Assembly: GCA_030562195.1 (NCBI GenBank)
Contig: CM060199.1
Location: 17,752,338-17,816,337, forward strand
DNA from: Nipponacmea schrenckii
Lineage: Eukaryota; Mollusca; Gastropoda; Lottiidae
DNA length: 64,000 nt
Direction: 5' to 3'
Shown here in pieces: positions 1 through 14,590 of this stretch (position 1 is its first letter; every line of letters begins with the position of its first letter). A program made the translations under genes and the position numbers. The notes below the pieces were generated by a model, which was not told where the DNA came from, did no database searches, and saw only the letters and a program-made list of their open reading frames with translations.

Positions 1-725
1 TGGAGGGGGTGCCGGATATCTATATACTCCGTTACTTCTAGTGTCTTCCGAGTCACACTACAGAAATTTTCGCATCTGTTTATGGTTGGAATATTTTTTG
101 TAAACGAACCATGATAGTTCATATCGATGCTATGCACAAAAAGCTTTTGTGCAATCTGGATCAGGCAGCAATTTGGTTTACAGCGAACAAAATATATGAC
201 ATATCGCATTCCGCAGCTCTAAATCCATAAGACAAAGGTGCATTGTTTCAAAAGTCCACCTTATTTTGACTTCTTTGCAAAAAATACACAAGTAGTTGCA
301 AAAAAATGCACGTCTAACAGATAAGTTTACTGCCTCTCACTTCTGAACACAGAATCATTTTGTCGACGATCATCCGGTATCTTGTATCATCGGATCTGAA
401 ACTCGACGCATTACCTTCGCCCAATTTGATTTGAACAGAACGTCTTTTTATAGTGTGATATTTCATAATCTAACTTTAACGAAATCAAATCGGATTTCTT
501 GTAATAAAATCAAAAGAAGAGAGTAACCTTGTGAAATGGGAGATGAATATACATGAGAGCGCATGTCACCTTACTAACCCCAATTGTTTTCGGGTCATAG
601 ATTTATGAGTTATATGCGCACGACATAATCTGACATATTGCTGATTTGAAGACATATTTTGTGAGAAACATTAGCCTCTGCAAAGAAAAAAATGGGCGCC
701 TAGTTTAATGTTGGGGTTCTTAGGG
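1..725. other. Non-coding, nothing recognised
   Basis: AT-rich sequence with frequent stops in all frames. I see no exon-like segment, RNA gene or transposon end. It leads into the minisatellite that begins near 730. Confidence 0.5.
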
Positions 726-729
726 ATTT

Positions 730-3050
730 CCCTTATTGTAATTGTGACAAATTTACTATGGTCGTGTAATTATGAGAAATTTACTATCACCATGTAATTG
801 TGATAAATTTACTATCGACGTGTAATTGTGATAAATTTACTATCAACGTGTAATTGTGATAAATTTACTATCACCATGTAATTATGAGAAATTTACTATC
901 ACCATGTAATTGTGATAAATTTACTATCAACGTGTAATTGTGAAAAATTTACTATCACAATATAATTGTGATAGATTTACTATCACCATGTAATTATGAT
1001 TAATTGGGTATCACCATGTAATTGTGACAAATTTTACTGATTATGATAAATTTACTATGGCCAAGTAACTGATTATGATAAATTTACTATGGCCGTGTTA
1101 TTAATTATGATAAATTTACTATGGCCATGTTATTAATTATGATAAATTTACTATGACCATGTTACTGATTATGATAAATTTACTATGGCCAAGTAACTGA
1201 TTATGATAAATTTACTATGGCCGTGTTATTAATTATGATAAATTTACTATGGCCTTATTATTAATTATGATAAATTTACTATGACCATGTTACTGATTAT
1301 GATAAATTTACTATGACCATGTAAATAATCATGAAAAATTTACAATGACCATGTTACTGATTTTGATAAATTTACTATGACCATGTTATTGATTATGATA
1401 AATTTACTATGACCATGTAACTGATTATGATAAATTTACTATGGCCATGTTATTAATTATGATAAATTAACTATGACCATGTTACTGATTATGATAAATT
1501 TACTATGGTCATGTTATTAATAATGATAAATTTACTATGATCATGTTACTGATTATGATAAATTTACTATGACCATGTTATTAATTATGATAAATTTACT
1601 AAGGCCATATTACTAATTACGATGAATTTTACTTTGACCATGTTACTAATTATGATAAATTTACTAAGCCCATGTTACTGATTATGATAAAATTACTATG
1701 AACATGTTACTAATTAAGATCAAATTTTATATGACCATGTTACTAATTATGATAAATTTACTATGACCATGTTACTGATTATGATAAATTTACTATGACC
1801 ATGTTACTGATTATGATAAATTTATTATGGCCATTTTATTAATTATGATAAATTTAATATGACCATGTTACTGATTATGATAAATTTACTATGACCATGT
1901 TACTAATTATGATATGATAAATTTACTATGACCATGTTACTAATAATGATAAATTTACCATGACCATGTTACTGATTATGATAAATTTATTATGACCATA
2001 CTACTGATTATGATAAATTTACTATGACCATGTTACTAATTATGATAAATTTACTATGACCATGTTACTAATAATTTACTATGGCCGTGTTATTAATTAT
2101 GATAAATTGACTATGGCCATGTTATTAATTATGATAAATTTACTATGACCATGTTATTCATTATGATAAATTTACTATGGCCTAATTATTATGATAAATT
2201 TACTATGGCCGTGTTATTATTATGATAAATTTACTATGCCTAAATGTAAATAATTCATGAAAAATTTTACAATGACCATGTTACTGATTTTGATAAATTT
2301 ACTATGACCATGTTATTGATTATGATAAATTTACTATGACCATGTAACTGATTATGATAAATTTACTATGGCCATGTTATTAATTATGATAAATTAACTA
2401 TGACCATGTTACTGATTATGATAAATTTACTATGGTCATGTTATTAATTATGATAAATTTACTATGATCATGTTACTGATTATGATAAATTTACTATGAC
2501 CATGTTATTAATTATGATAAATTTACTAAGGCCATATTACTAATTACGATGAATTTTACTTTGACCATGTTACTAATTATGATAAATTTACTAAGCCCAT
2601 GTTACTGATTATGATAAAATTACTATGAACATGTTACTAATTAAGATCAAATTTTATATGACCATGTTACTAATTATGATAAATTTACTATGACCATGTT
2701 ACTGATTATGATAAATTTACTATGACCATGTTACTGATTATGATAAATTTATTATGGCCATTTTATTAATTATGATAAATTTACTATGACCATGTTACTG
2801 ATTATGATAAATTTACTATGACCATGTTACTAATTATGATATGATAAATTTACTATGACCATGTTACTAATAATGATAAATTTACCATGACCATGTTACT
2901 GATTATGATAAATTTATTATGACCATACTACTGATTATGATAAATTTACTATGACCATGTTACTAATTATGATAAATTTACTATGACCATGTTACTAATA
3001 ATGATAACTTTACTATGACCATGTTCCTGATCATGATAAATTTATCATCT
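730..3050. repeat. AT-rich minisatellite, 28-bp then 32-bp units
   Basis: The first part (about 730-1030) repeats a 28-bp unit containing GATAAATTTACTATC; two successive copies start at 802 and 830. From about 1030 the unit becomes 32 bp, with core GATAAATTTACTATGACCAT (for example 1141 and 1173) followed by a GTTACTGATTAT spacer. Variants replace GACC with GGCC, and ACTG with ATTA. A higher-order duplication is visible: marker variants at 1601 and 1911 recur at 2528 and 2838, both 927 bp away. The array has no coding character and ends near 3050. Confidence 0.95.
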
Positions 3051-4424
3051 TATGATGATTTTTCAATCAAACCTTATTACCAAATTATCCGTGAACAATT
3101 CTGAAACTTCCACCCGGACCGTCTACCTTCGCAATGGGCGATCCATTCTGGGGCCTTTAATATGACCTCTCCATCGATGGTAGAAAACAATTCAACACAA
3201 GTAAAAATATTGGTTGTTGTTATAATTATAGTGTATTTTAATTGAAAGGTGGACATGTATAGTGTTAAATATTCGACAATATCCGGTCATAATATAAGAC
3301 CTATTAGACCTAGCCCATAATTTATAATACCAATTGTTATAAAGGTCATGATTGAAACAATATTGTCATTTCTATTAGAAGATGTTAGGCACGATGTAGC
3401 AGTAAGTAAATTAGGAGTTCCGATGCAGATCCTATACTATAGCATAGATGTTTATTTTAATACTTGATTCTTATCACTTTCAACGGGTTGACAATTAAAC
3501 CCATTTAATAGCATTTTCAATAATGAACATTTTGCAGTGTTCAAAGCAAATATAACCCATTTTAATCAAAATACATCCGGGTCCCTTATTTTTGAAAACC
3601 TTTTTTTGGTCAATCAATAAAATCGAGTTTTCTCATCCAAGCAGATTAAGTGTATTTCTTAAAATCTTAATATATTTTCTTAAGTTTAATTCAAGTTTTT
3701 GAGAAGAAGTCCTCTGCTCCTGAACATGTATGCAAAAGTTCGATTTTTCATAGGTTTTAGAAATGCTTTAAGGATACCCTCCAATAGAAACATTAGCAAA
3801 GGTCACATGTAGAAACTATAATGTGAATTTCCGTATGAAAATTTGTCAACTTAACTAAAATACAGACTCAATTAATAATATAGTTAGAATTTCGCAAAGT
3901 TCTTTTAGTCAAATATTTTATTCTTGCAAGGTAAACCAGGTACAAAACTATGAAATATTACGACAGTCCGTAACCGAAGGGCTATCCCCGTGTAGTCTCA
4001 TAATAACGTTTCGGTCCTCCGTTATACCTTTATTGAACCACCCCCCATTGTCGCTTCGAAATCCCTTACATTTAGATCTAATCATAGATGTAATCCGAAA
4101 CCTATGTCTTGTGAGCTAAGACAGTAATTATTATAAACTTTGACTATGAGACCAATGAAAGTTTCATTAGCAATTTAATAGTTTTCGGATAAAAACGCAG
4201 TAAAATATAGCTTATATTTCACTTTGAGCTTAAAGAAGTTGAAAGACTTACAATGAAAATGACATGTTCGGGGGATCCTAAACTGTCAACTTTTAATACA
4301 AGATTTTATGATAGACTGGACCTCAAAGAGCACCACTGCCAATTGATGTACAGGTTCATGGTGACACACGGCGTTCATTTGATATTAAATCCATTGTTTA
4401 ATATATAAAAATCTTTGACCAATG
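3051..4424. other. Intergenic, nothing recognised
   Basis: Unique-looking AT-rich sequence between two minisatellites. Stops are dense in all frames, and I see no splice-flanked coding segment or element ends. Confidence 0.45.
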
Positions 4425-5475
4425 ATATTACAATATACTATTATGAACATGGCCTTTTCATTATGATCCATGATATTAACATTAGGATACATTACATTAA
4501 CATTATCATTCATTATCTATACTATTAGCATTATGATCAATGACAGTAGCATTATGATCCACGAAATTAGCATTATGATCTACGACAGTTTGATACTAAC
4601 AGCATTATCAATCATTGAGACATTAGCATTATAACCCTTAATTCTAACAGTATGATACATGGCATCAATGTCGTGACACATGATTCGTGATGCTAGCATT
4701 GAAGATCAATGGTGTTATCATTGTGATACACAATCCACTTGCATGTGATTCATGAAACTAGGATTATGATCCATGACATTAGCGCTGTGATATATATATC
4801 TTTATTATGATAAAATCACGTTACATGATACTTACATTATGAAATAGTATTAGTATTGGTGTCCGCGATATTGGCATTGTGATCCATGGTATTAGCATTG
4901 TGATTCACGATATTAGCATTGTGGTCCATGACTTTATTATTGTGATGGACGATATTAGCATTATGGTCCAAGATATTAGCATTGAGATATTAGCATCATG
5001 GTGTGTCACATTATTCTTGTAATTCAAACATGTTACATGATATTAACATTGTGATACATGATCCATGGTGTCAGCATTGTGATCCATAAGTTTAGCATTG
5101 TGATCCATGATACTTTGTTATGCATGATATTAGTATTGTGATCTGCAATATTGACATTGTGGTCCATGATATTAGCATTATGTTCCATGATATTGGCATT
5201 GTGATTCACGATATAAGCATTGTGGTCAGGATATTAGCATTGTGATCCATGATATTAGTATCGTGATTCGCGATATTAGCATTGTGATACACGATATTAA
5301 CATTGTGATACACGATATAAGCATTGTAATCCATGATATTATTAAATGAATTGTGATAGGCAATTATAACCAGTGTTATGATAAATGATATTAAAGTTAT
5401 TTTGCATGATATTAACGTTGGTGTACATGATATTAATGTAGTGATACATGATATTTGCATTGTGTTCTTTGATAT
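4425..5475. repeat. Degenerate 21-bp minisatellite
   Basis: Imperfect repeats of a 21-bp unit like GATATTAGCATTGTGATCCAT. Clear consecutive copies start at 5168, 5189 and 5210. The left half is more diverged and has irregular spacing. Because 21 is a multiple of three, an accidental 84-codon reading frame opens on the minus strand (5206-5460) with a repeating Ile/Thr/Asn-rich translation. I treat it as a by-product of the repeat, not a gene. Confidence 0.9.
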
Positions 5476-6270
5476 TATAATTTTGTCTCGCGATCCATAA
5501 CCTCCTTCTGATCAATTAATTAGAATTATGATTTTCGCGTATGACATTGGCTTTATGACATTAGCAGTATGGTGTATGCTAGTCGTTGGATAAACCGTGC
5601 TATATGCTTCGTGATTTGAAATAACTTTACCTGGTTGGTAGCTAGTTGATGTCCAATAGATGACGTTCGCGTTCGTAATTAGTGGCTACTATTTTCCCTA
5701 AACTAGGTAGCCTAGTTGTTGATAGCCGAAGTAGTTGTTAGTTAGGCGTTAGAATAAGTGAGGACAGAAAGGTATGAAGTGAAACTCCATTCAATAAATT
5801 CCATTTTAGTCCTAAAGAGGAGTTCACTAAAGATTCTGCAGTGTAATCTAAACATGTTGCACCAGATTGTATGTCTTCCGTAAGGATATTATGTAATTGT
5901 TGGAAATAGTAGAGCGAATTTTCTATTGTTAGTAACCGTGATTTTTTTTTCAGTTAAAATCTAATAAAATACGAGACTGTCCTCCCACTAATACTTAATA
6001 TCTACTTGAACTGCACTCACAGTATACATAGAACATATCCGTTTAGATTGTTATCACTTAAAGATACTAGTTACATAGATTTATATAAAAATACCATTTA
6101 TTATAGCTTTGTCTATAAGACAATAATTGAGTTATTGTCTCCTATCGATATGCTTCAGGAAAGAAATCACAGGTCAGGTTTTTATTGAATATCAAAACAG
6201 AGAGTCGTGAGGGAAATACTTCCAAAGATAGCGGTATAAGGTGTTTTGTTTTTCAGGTACCATCATCCAT
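5476..6270. other. Intergenic, nothing recognised
   Basis: AT-rich. A small open frame at 6006-6188 has no recognisable protein character and lacks convincing splice or start context. Confidence 0.4.
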
Positions 6271-6273
6271 CGA

Positions 6274-6396
6274 GGGACCTTTAACGTAAGCCGTTTGTAG
6301 TTTAAAGGGTCTCGGTTTATTGTTCCATCCGACTTAATGCCTTTTCCGTGTCAGTCTCAATAAGGTGCAAAGGGCTGCATCAAAGTTGTACCAAGA
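6274..6396 (-). mobile_element. SINE fragment, central body only
   Basis: This stretch matches the middle of the better preserved copy at 60384-60710. Both contain GGGTCTCGGTTTATTG, then a C/T-rich ATCCGA block, then GTCAGTC and CTGCATCA. The tRNA-like head and the 3' tail are not evident here. It looks like an old internal fragment in the same orientation. Confidence 0.55.
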
Positions 6397-6399
6397 ATT

Positions 6400-8868
6400 G
6401 TGATCCCTTCAACCTCAAGTCGATGGAATTTGTGAACGATTGTGGGTAAATTTCAACACAAATTGCCAGTCACCTAAGTTTATCTTATAATGAATTTATT
6501 GCTTTTTCATAGTTCTCGCATTTCCTATCTTCATTAAATATTCCAAATGTAATAAAACTCCATTTCACACTAACTTGTGAAATCGTTGATATTTTTGTCC
6601 CAAAAACTTATCTGTTAATCCAGTGGGCTAAATATGAATTAAGTCTTATATTATCACTATTTAAACGGGATTAGCGAAAGTTATTAAATTTCACTATAAA
6701 AAATTAAAATTCTCGCAAAAAGAAAGATTAAAATCATATTTTGTCCTTAAAATTGTGCTGTGGTGGGTGTATTAGTTTCATGTAATTTGGGGATCAAATT
6801 CGCTTAGGAAATCATAAATGAGTATTAATAAGCTTATTTCTCTATTCTAAAGATCTTTCCGAACATAAAACCAGTTGTCTTTGGACAGTGATAAACATTT
6901 CAGCATGTAAGGTTTGCAAACATTATGCTCTCCCAGCTTATACAGGGCAAAACTTTTTCAGAATTGCAATGCGGATTTGACGTAACGTTTAACATGTCGT
7001 TCTTGGCTCTCTTATGATTATCTAAAATATTACAGTTGAACCATGATAGCACAGGGAATTCGGTGCCAATATATACCCCTTTAAAACCACTTCACTGGTT
7101 TAGACCTTTTTTTTATCTATTTTATATGAACACTGTTCCTAAGAATATTGTTAGATTTAAATTACTATGCTTCACAATAAACGACGTTTCTTGTGGTTGC
7201 CAACTTGGGGCCTTGTCCTCCGAAACTGAACTTGAATAAGAACGGTAATCTAATAGGATAACAAAACTAAATCTTAAATCTATTTTGATGATTGACCAAT
7301 CAAATGACTCATACGCTAAGTTCATCTTTATAAGTTAAATTTTCGGAGAAGAAGGCCCCTGTTCTCTTCCGTATTAAAGAGCATAGGACCGATACATTAT
7401 TTTTTACGTGGATTCTTTTACTTCGATAGATTTCGTCTTTGTATTAACGATTTGGACTGTAAATTTGGCCCATGCAGACCATTTTAAGTCTGTTATTTCG
7501 TGTATATATTCATGTGCAATACATGATATCAAGGACAATTCGTAGCCAACTGGTCCTCCCTGTCTGGACAATCCATTCGCAATAAAATAAAATCAGTTAC
7601 TTCGTAACAGTTTGTTTCCCACAAAGTTATTTTAAAAAACAGTTAAGTTATTTAAAAACAATTTAACGAAGGGTTTAAAACAGTGTATCAACGCTGTCCA
7701 GTGTTGAATAATTTTCTAAGTGCTTGAATGTCGTCTTTAAATCACGAGACAATAACAGCATTTATCGAAACGTATACTCGACAACAAAACATCTTTTGTT
7801 CGAGTTAAAATCCATTGATCATTTGGTGATAAGATAAGAATGAGGAGAGATTATAAATTTTAACTTTAATCTCATTCTTTCATTGATATATCGTCTCAAG
7901 TGCTGAAATTATACCCCTTATTATAACATTTTACTTCGGTGTGAAATATTCTCTAATGAATTTCATCTGAATTTATATGTTATGTCAGTTTCTCATTGTA
8001 AAATTTCGTTCCATTTTAAATACTATCGTAAAAATCTAATAATGTGGTGCATTTTCGCTGTGGACTAGCAAAGTTGTGGGCATAAATTTTTGTAGCGTGA
8101 AAAATGTTTTAATTATTATACAAATCTTAAAAGAAATCGCACAGTGACCATTCATGAGAATTACATCTCGATTTTTAGAAAATTGTAATGATGCTGTTTA
8201 TTGGTGATGGGTATTGCCAAATCGGGGTACGGACATTTTCTCACCAGAAAAACGCTTACCGGACAAATGCTCACCATAGAGAATGAAAGAAGACAATAGC
8301 TCACAAAGGGCTCCAGAATATCCGACTTATCTTATTGCTAAGAAACAGACATTACACAAATTACAGCATACAACGATATGTTATGGTACGTTTCCAACAA
8401 TTATAGTCTGTGAGACGTATCGACAATTCACGGCCTTGAAATATGTCGTATCCCAATATATCGATTCACCTAAATTTAGTGCTAGCACTATTAGTTATAT
8501 GGTTCTACAAAAAACAGCAATGAGCTAGGCTACAGCTTAAATTTCTTTATCGTTTTTTTCTTCATCAAGTTCATTCAATACATTGAGAACATGAACATAT
8601 CTTTAAACATTCCTTTTTATAATAGGTATGTCTATTTGAATGCAATTGCAATATTTTATCTGACATTGATGACGTAGTGTGACAGGTACTTGAAATAAAG
8701 TTTATGTTAAAGGTTGACCCTAGTATTGTAAACCTATCACTTCTCTTTAACTACTTCAACATACAACTTGATATACACTTCTTTCAAAAAACACCAACTT
8801 GATTACGATTTTATACGGGAATTTGTTAAAAAAATATCTTAGTGAGGTTTATATTGCACGTGAATCGG
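6400..8868. other. Intergenic, nothing firm
   Basis: No supported gene. Around 8225-8315 there are about three degenerate copies of a 28-30-bp motif of the type CGGACAAATGCTCACC, perhaps the remnant of a small tandem array. Open frames at 7036-7239 (+), 7122-7325 (-) and 8283-8528 (+) show no domain, periodicity or splice context that would support them. Confidence 0.4.
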
Positions 8869-8871
8869 TGA

Positions 8872-9400
8872 AAAATATCAATATTAATATCAAGGTTCAA
8901 ATTGATACTAAAATGAATGCCACCAAGTTAAATATTGATATCTTCAAGTTAAATATTAGTATCAACAAGTTAAATATTGGTATCATGAAGACCAACATTG
9001 ATTTCATCATGACCAATAGAGATATCTTCAGAAGAAAATCAATATTAAATCAATGGATGAAATAAAGTTTATGTTAAAGGTTGTCCCAAGTATTGCCAAC
9101 ATCTATTTAACCACTTAGTAAGGTTTTTATCGCGTATACGAGAATCGGGGAAAACGTTATCAATATCATCAAGTTGAATATTAATATCAAGTTAGGTACT
9201 TATTGATACCGATATTTAGACCATCGGGTTAAATATTCATCTCATCAAGTTATATTGGTATCATCAAGTTAATTATTGGTATCTTCAATTTGAATATTAA
9301 TATCAACAAGTTAAATATTAGTATCATCAAGTTAAATATTAGTATCATCAAGATCAATATTAATAGCCGGATAAATATCAATATAATAAGTGATCAAGTT
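8872..9400. repeat. 21-bp minisatellite (CAAGTTAAATATTAGTATCAT)
   Basis: Tandem 21-bp units, clearest at 9240-9360, where copies starting at about 9308 and 9329 are spaced 21 bp apart. Left-hand copies are more diverged and vary the ATTAGT/ATTGGT core. An 88-codon open frame at 8799-9065 translates to repeated Lys-Leu-Asn-Ile segments. It is a consequence of the triplet-compatible unit. Confidence 0.9.
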
Positions 9401-12400
9401 AAAAAAAAACTAATGTGCTCAAATCTCAAATTTTGAAATATTTAGTATTATGATCCTCAAGTTCATTACTAATTATTTGATTGGATTGATAAACAACTTC
9501 TTTTTCAAGAAAGAGTTCCAATACATATAATCATTTACAAATGTTATTCATGAGCTGGATGAATGATTTGTAAAAGTAAATTGGTCGCCAAGGAGGCTTG
9601 AACAAATTTAAGTAGAATAAGTCGTATCTTTAATTTTGTATTGATTTAATTAAAGTACATTATGATATCCAGTTGCAACAATTCGAATAATAATTGTCTA
9701 CTTGTCAATTGTCTTTAGATAAATCATTCGAGAAGCTTTCCAAAATATGTTCGATGTAAAAATTGTAAAAAATGTATTAATTCGTGTGCATTGAAAAAAG
9801 ATACATGTACGAAAGTTGTATATTTTTGTGAATACATGTACATGTATACGAATTATTAACTGAAATGTTCCTGTTACATCTGTGCCTGTGATTTCAATTG
9901 TTCTAAAAAAATATCGTTCCTTGATAGAACATAAAGCTTTGGAGACAGATTATCCGTTATTTATTCGTATATTTTGATTTAAATAGTAAGTCTTTGGAAA
10001 GCGCACAGTGCCTAAAATGGAAATTAAAAGCGAGTAATTTGATCATAATAAAATTGTAATTACATGTATCCTGAAAAATTGTCATCTTGTGTATGGATAA
10101 CGATTATGGTAATGAATGTTCGAGGTAAACCCCTGTTCTGACGCAATGAAAGAACAACTATCTTTTCTAAAACTTACAAGTAATAAATTTTCGTTATTAG
10201 AATTTAAACTAAATATTATGACATGAAGTGTAAGCTAAATGACTTCCTTATCCTAAGATTATGTTGGTGTTTGATAATCAGACACTACTATAAAAATGTG
10301 AAGATAATAGTGTAATGGAACTTGTAACAAATATAAATGCCGGTTATTGGATTTTAAATGAAGCGCTATATGATACAAAGTGTACATGGAATTTGTAGTT
10401 TTATTAATTGAACCTAGGTGTGTGTCTTTAGATATTAGTAAGTTATTTCTATTGACTTCTTAATAATGTGATGTTTTTCTTAATACAGTTTTATTCAGCC
10501 GATACAGCTTGATTTCAGCTGACAACGTACACTAGTGGAAGTGGTAATTTCAGTATCCCTGTCGTTATCGACGAATCATAGAATCAATACAGTGTATATG
10601 CTGATACGCTGTATTTCATTGCAGACGAACGATACGTCGGAATTTTTTTTTAAAATTTTTCGAAAAGTGACAGATATTTGGATTTGAATTTTATTGGGCA
10701 AATATTAGGATTTTATCTATTAGAATTCAGTAGTGCAGATCATTTCACTTGTGTATACATGTATAGTGATGCTGGAAGTAGATATTACCATTTTTCCATT
10801 GTCATTTAGTAGTACATGACTTTTATATTACATCGTCTGTTTAAAAATTTAAATAGGCTGTCGGTCAGCAATGGATCATATTGACCTGTTTCACTTGTAT
10901 TGTATGCCTGTGTACTGAAAGAGAACTTCCGCTAAAGACGTTGAATGGTACAGCACCATTATTTTAACATAATGATGAGTATCGTTCATGTTAAACAATA
11001 GATCACGTTCATTTGTCCACCAGATCATCCATATAAATTCTCTTCTGTGTTTGGAACTTGGTGTTCCAGTAGGTACAGCCAAAGATATTTATTTATAGAT
11101 GTTGACCGGTACTGTATTAATATCTTCATGCAACATCGTCAGCTGATCAGATGTTTTGAATGGTGCTCTATGTCCTTTGTTCCAAAACTCGGAACCACAT
11201 TTTTTTTCTCTACGTTGTATGAGGTAGTATTCATATGTTAAGTACAGGTAACAACATACACTTGTGGTCTAAGTAAATAGTCCGTATTTGACAATCGTAA
11301 ATTTTAATACCTTGCGTGACAGCTCATTACAGTTTTATTGAGGTGCATTTAATATAAAAAGGGGCTGGGTTAAAGACGGTCGAAAGATAACGATATCATG
11401 TTCAATTTTTCATCTGATATTTCATGGTGTTCATTGATATATCAACTGCCCTTAGAAGAGGTAGTGACTTAAACATAACGGAAAATTTAGACTAAAATTT
11501 GCTGTTTCGTGGAAAAAAAAAGTGTCAATGTGAAACTCATTTGTTTTTGATATTTTCAAATTTGCTTTTGTGCAACGACTGTATTTCGGATTAGGGAAAG
11601 TTAATGTCGATTTCGTAAAAAAAAGTCTTATGGACGTTGTTGATGATTTTCGGAGAGTGGATTATAATTGGACATAAGTTTATGGATATAAATACGTAAA
11701 TGATTATTGCTAGATTGCAACGTTTCGATTAATTGCTGTCGGACATTGCTAGTTCCTCGAAATTATCGACTTACATAGTTTTTTTTTTATATAAATAGTT
11801 GTTACTGCATAGTTATCGAATAAACATAAAGACACAAATATATAAATCGTGTTAACGTGTGTGAAAAAAATTCTTATCAAGCGACAGTTATAGCTATATT
11901 AATATCAATCGACATTTTAATGATAAGAAAAAGAGACAGTATTGTTCCTTCCTTTTAACTTAAGTTTTAGATTAGAAATCAAAGGAACTTATCTCAACTG
12001 TAATCTGAGGTCTGTGTTGTCACCGGAGTAACATTGCTATAAATACACAGCACTAGTGATTATATAATATACAGAAATTGGTTTATGAACGAAGTGATCG
12101 TCTAATAATCGGGATTTTTTTTTCGGTAATGCCATCTCAGTTCAAAACAACACATTTTGCGGCGATTATGAAACGAATCAGTGCAAAATCCTAGTCCAAT
12201 ACGCCAGCTTTTTGTCAACATATGTTTAGTGAAGGTAATGGAATAAGTTCCGGCACGGAAAGACGAACTAATGCTATTTTTGTGTGTCAATTAAATAGGG
12301 CATACAAGACTGATCAGCGATCGAGAAAAATCAGTGCCAATTTCGTCAACGCTGCAAACGTTTATCAGCAAGTTTTGGATGCAAGTGAAAGAGCACGATC

Positions 12401-12950
12401 TATAATTAGTCACTAGAACACTTTAAGTTAAAAAAAAAACAGTGCTCGTGACATAAACAAGGTGTTTAAATGTTTGCTATGTATACACATACAAGATAAC
12501 AAGCTCTTCGACAAGTGACAAAATAACATTTTTTTTTTGAAAAATTGGTTTTTAATACGATTATTATATAGCGTGAAAAAGATTCAAATAACGATTCAAT
12601 ACGCAGTTATAAAGTAGACAAAACTGTGGATTATTTGGGAATTAACTTGGATTACGATCGCTAAACGATGTTTTAATCTGATCTTGGTAAGTATAATTTT
12701 ATACCTAGCTCTGTCGTTTATTCACCATATTTTTCTTGGTAGGAGGCCGACAGTGATGTCGCAGTTTTCGTTCATATTGCATGTACACTGCGGTTTTAAG
12801 GATTAAAGTGATAAAACCCACGTAAGCGGTCTATAAAGTCACACATTAAAATCATAAATTAACGTTTAATTGAAATACATTTTCAAATAAGGTCATATTT
12901 ATATGCTCCAATAACTTGAAAGTAATAAGAATTTCGGATATCATTTCATT
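9401..12950. other. Intergenic, nothing firm
   Basis: AT-rich DNA with self-complementary TACATGTA motifs near 9800-9850. Several 60-64-codon open frames exist. The one at 12222-12416 has the most protein-like composition, but it has no recognised motif and no persuasive splice signals. Confidence 0.4.
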
Positions 12951-12954
12951 TCAT

Positions 12955-14590
12955 AACAAGTTCTATCTAAATGATGATGTCATAGAATGTCAATATTAGA
13001 TACTATATGTTCTACATAATGATGCCAAGAAGACAACGTAGAATGATGTTAAGTTATAAGAGTATAAATCTGTATAAAAATGACAAGCAATAATAATCAT
13101 AGAATGTATGTATAATAATGTTAAATTATAAGAGTATGAATCTATATAATAATGTCAAGTTATAAAAATTATAGAATGTGTATTAAGATGTTAAGTTATA
13201 AAAATTATAGAATGTGTTTAAAGGTGTTAAATTATAAGAGTATGAATCTATATAAAAATGCCAAGTATAAAAAGTTTATAATGATGTCAAATCATAAGTG
13301 TATGAATCTATATAAAGATGTCAAGTAATAATAATTATATTATATAATAATGATTATAATGAATTTATAAAAATTATAGAATGTGTATAAAGATGTTAAG
13401 TTATAAAAATTATAGAATGTGTCTAAAGATGTTAAGTTATAAAAATTATAGAATGTGTATAAAGGTGTTAAATTATAAGAGTATGAATCTATATAAAAAT
13501 GCCAAGTATAAAAAGTTTATAATGATGTCAAATCATAAGTGTATGAATCTATATAAAGATGTCAAGTAATAATAATTATATTATATAATAATGTTTATAA
13601 TGAATTTATAAAAATTATAGAATGTGTATAAAGATGTAAGTTATAAAAATTATAGAATGTGTATAAAGGTGTTAAATTATAAGAGTATGAATCTATATAA
13701 AAATGCCAAGTATAAAAAGTTTATAATGATGTCAAATCATAAGTGTATGAATCTATATAAAGATGTCAAGTAATAATAATTATATTATATAATAATGTTT
13801 ATAATGAAATTGAGTTATAAGAGTATAAATCTGTATAAAAATATCAAGTTATGATAATCATAGAATGTATGTATAATAATTTTAAATTATAAGAGTCTGA
13901 ATCTATATAATAATGTCAAGTTATAAAAATTACAGAATGTGTATATCGATGTTAAGTTATAAAAATTATAGAATGTGTATAAAGATGTTAAGTTATAAAA
14001 ATTATAGAATGTGTATAAAGGTGTTAAGTTATAAGAGTATAAATCTGTATAAAAATATCAAGTTATGATAATCATAGAATGTATGTATAATAATTTTAAA
14101 TTATAAGAGTCTGAATCTATATAATAATGTCAAGTTATAAAAATTACAGAATGTGTATATCGATGTTAAGTTATAAAAATTATAGAATGTGTATAAAGAT
14201 GTTAAGTTATAAAAATTATAGAATGTGTATAAAGGTGTTAAGTTATAAGAGTATAAATCTGTATAAAAATATCAAGTAATAATAATCATAGAATGTATGT
14301 ATAATAATTTTAAATTATAAGAGTATGAATCTCTATAATAATGTCAAGTTATAAAAATTACAGAATGTGTATATTGATGTTAAGTTATAAGAGTATAAAT
14401 CTAAATAAAAATGCCAAGTAATAATAATCATAGAATGTATGTATAATAATTTTAAATTATAAGAGTATGAATCTATATAAAAATGTCAAGTAATAATAAT
14501 TATAGAAGGTGTATAATGATGTAAGTTATAAGAGTATAAATCTATATTATATTGTCAATGAATAATGATTGTAGAATGTTTATAATTTAA
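12955..14590. repeat. Complex minisatellite with higher-order structure
   Basis: The basic units are about 36 bp (TTATAAAAATTATAGAATGT plus GTATAAAGATGTTAAG) mixed with a related unit containing AGAGTATGAATCTATATAA. They are arranged in larger blocks. One block type begins GGTGTTAAATTATAAGAG at 13223, 13464 and 13668 (steps of 241 and 204 bp). A second begins GAGTATAAATCTGTATAA at 13821, 14035 and 14249 (two steps of exactly 214 bp). It is extremely AT-rich and has no coding potential; the small frame at 13381-13569 is an artefact of the repeat. Confidence 0.95.

Noticed and set aside
730..3050. CRISPR-like regular repeats
   Set aside because: Units are contiguous without unique spacers and the DNA is animal; it is a minisatellite.
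9780..9850. TACATGTA-type palindromes that might be regulatory
   Set aside because: Short self-complementary AT-rich motifs are frequent in such DNA and show no array or spacing pattern here.
12222..12416. 64-codon frame with protein-like composition
   Set aside because: No motif recognised and no clear donor, acceptor or poly(A) signal; kept only as a weak curiosity.
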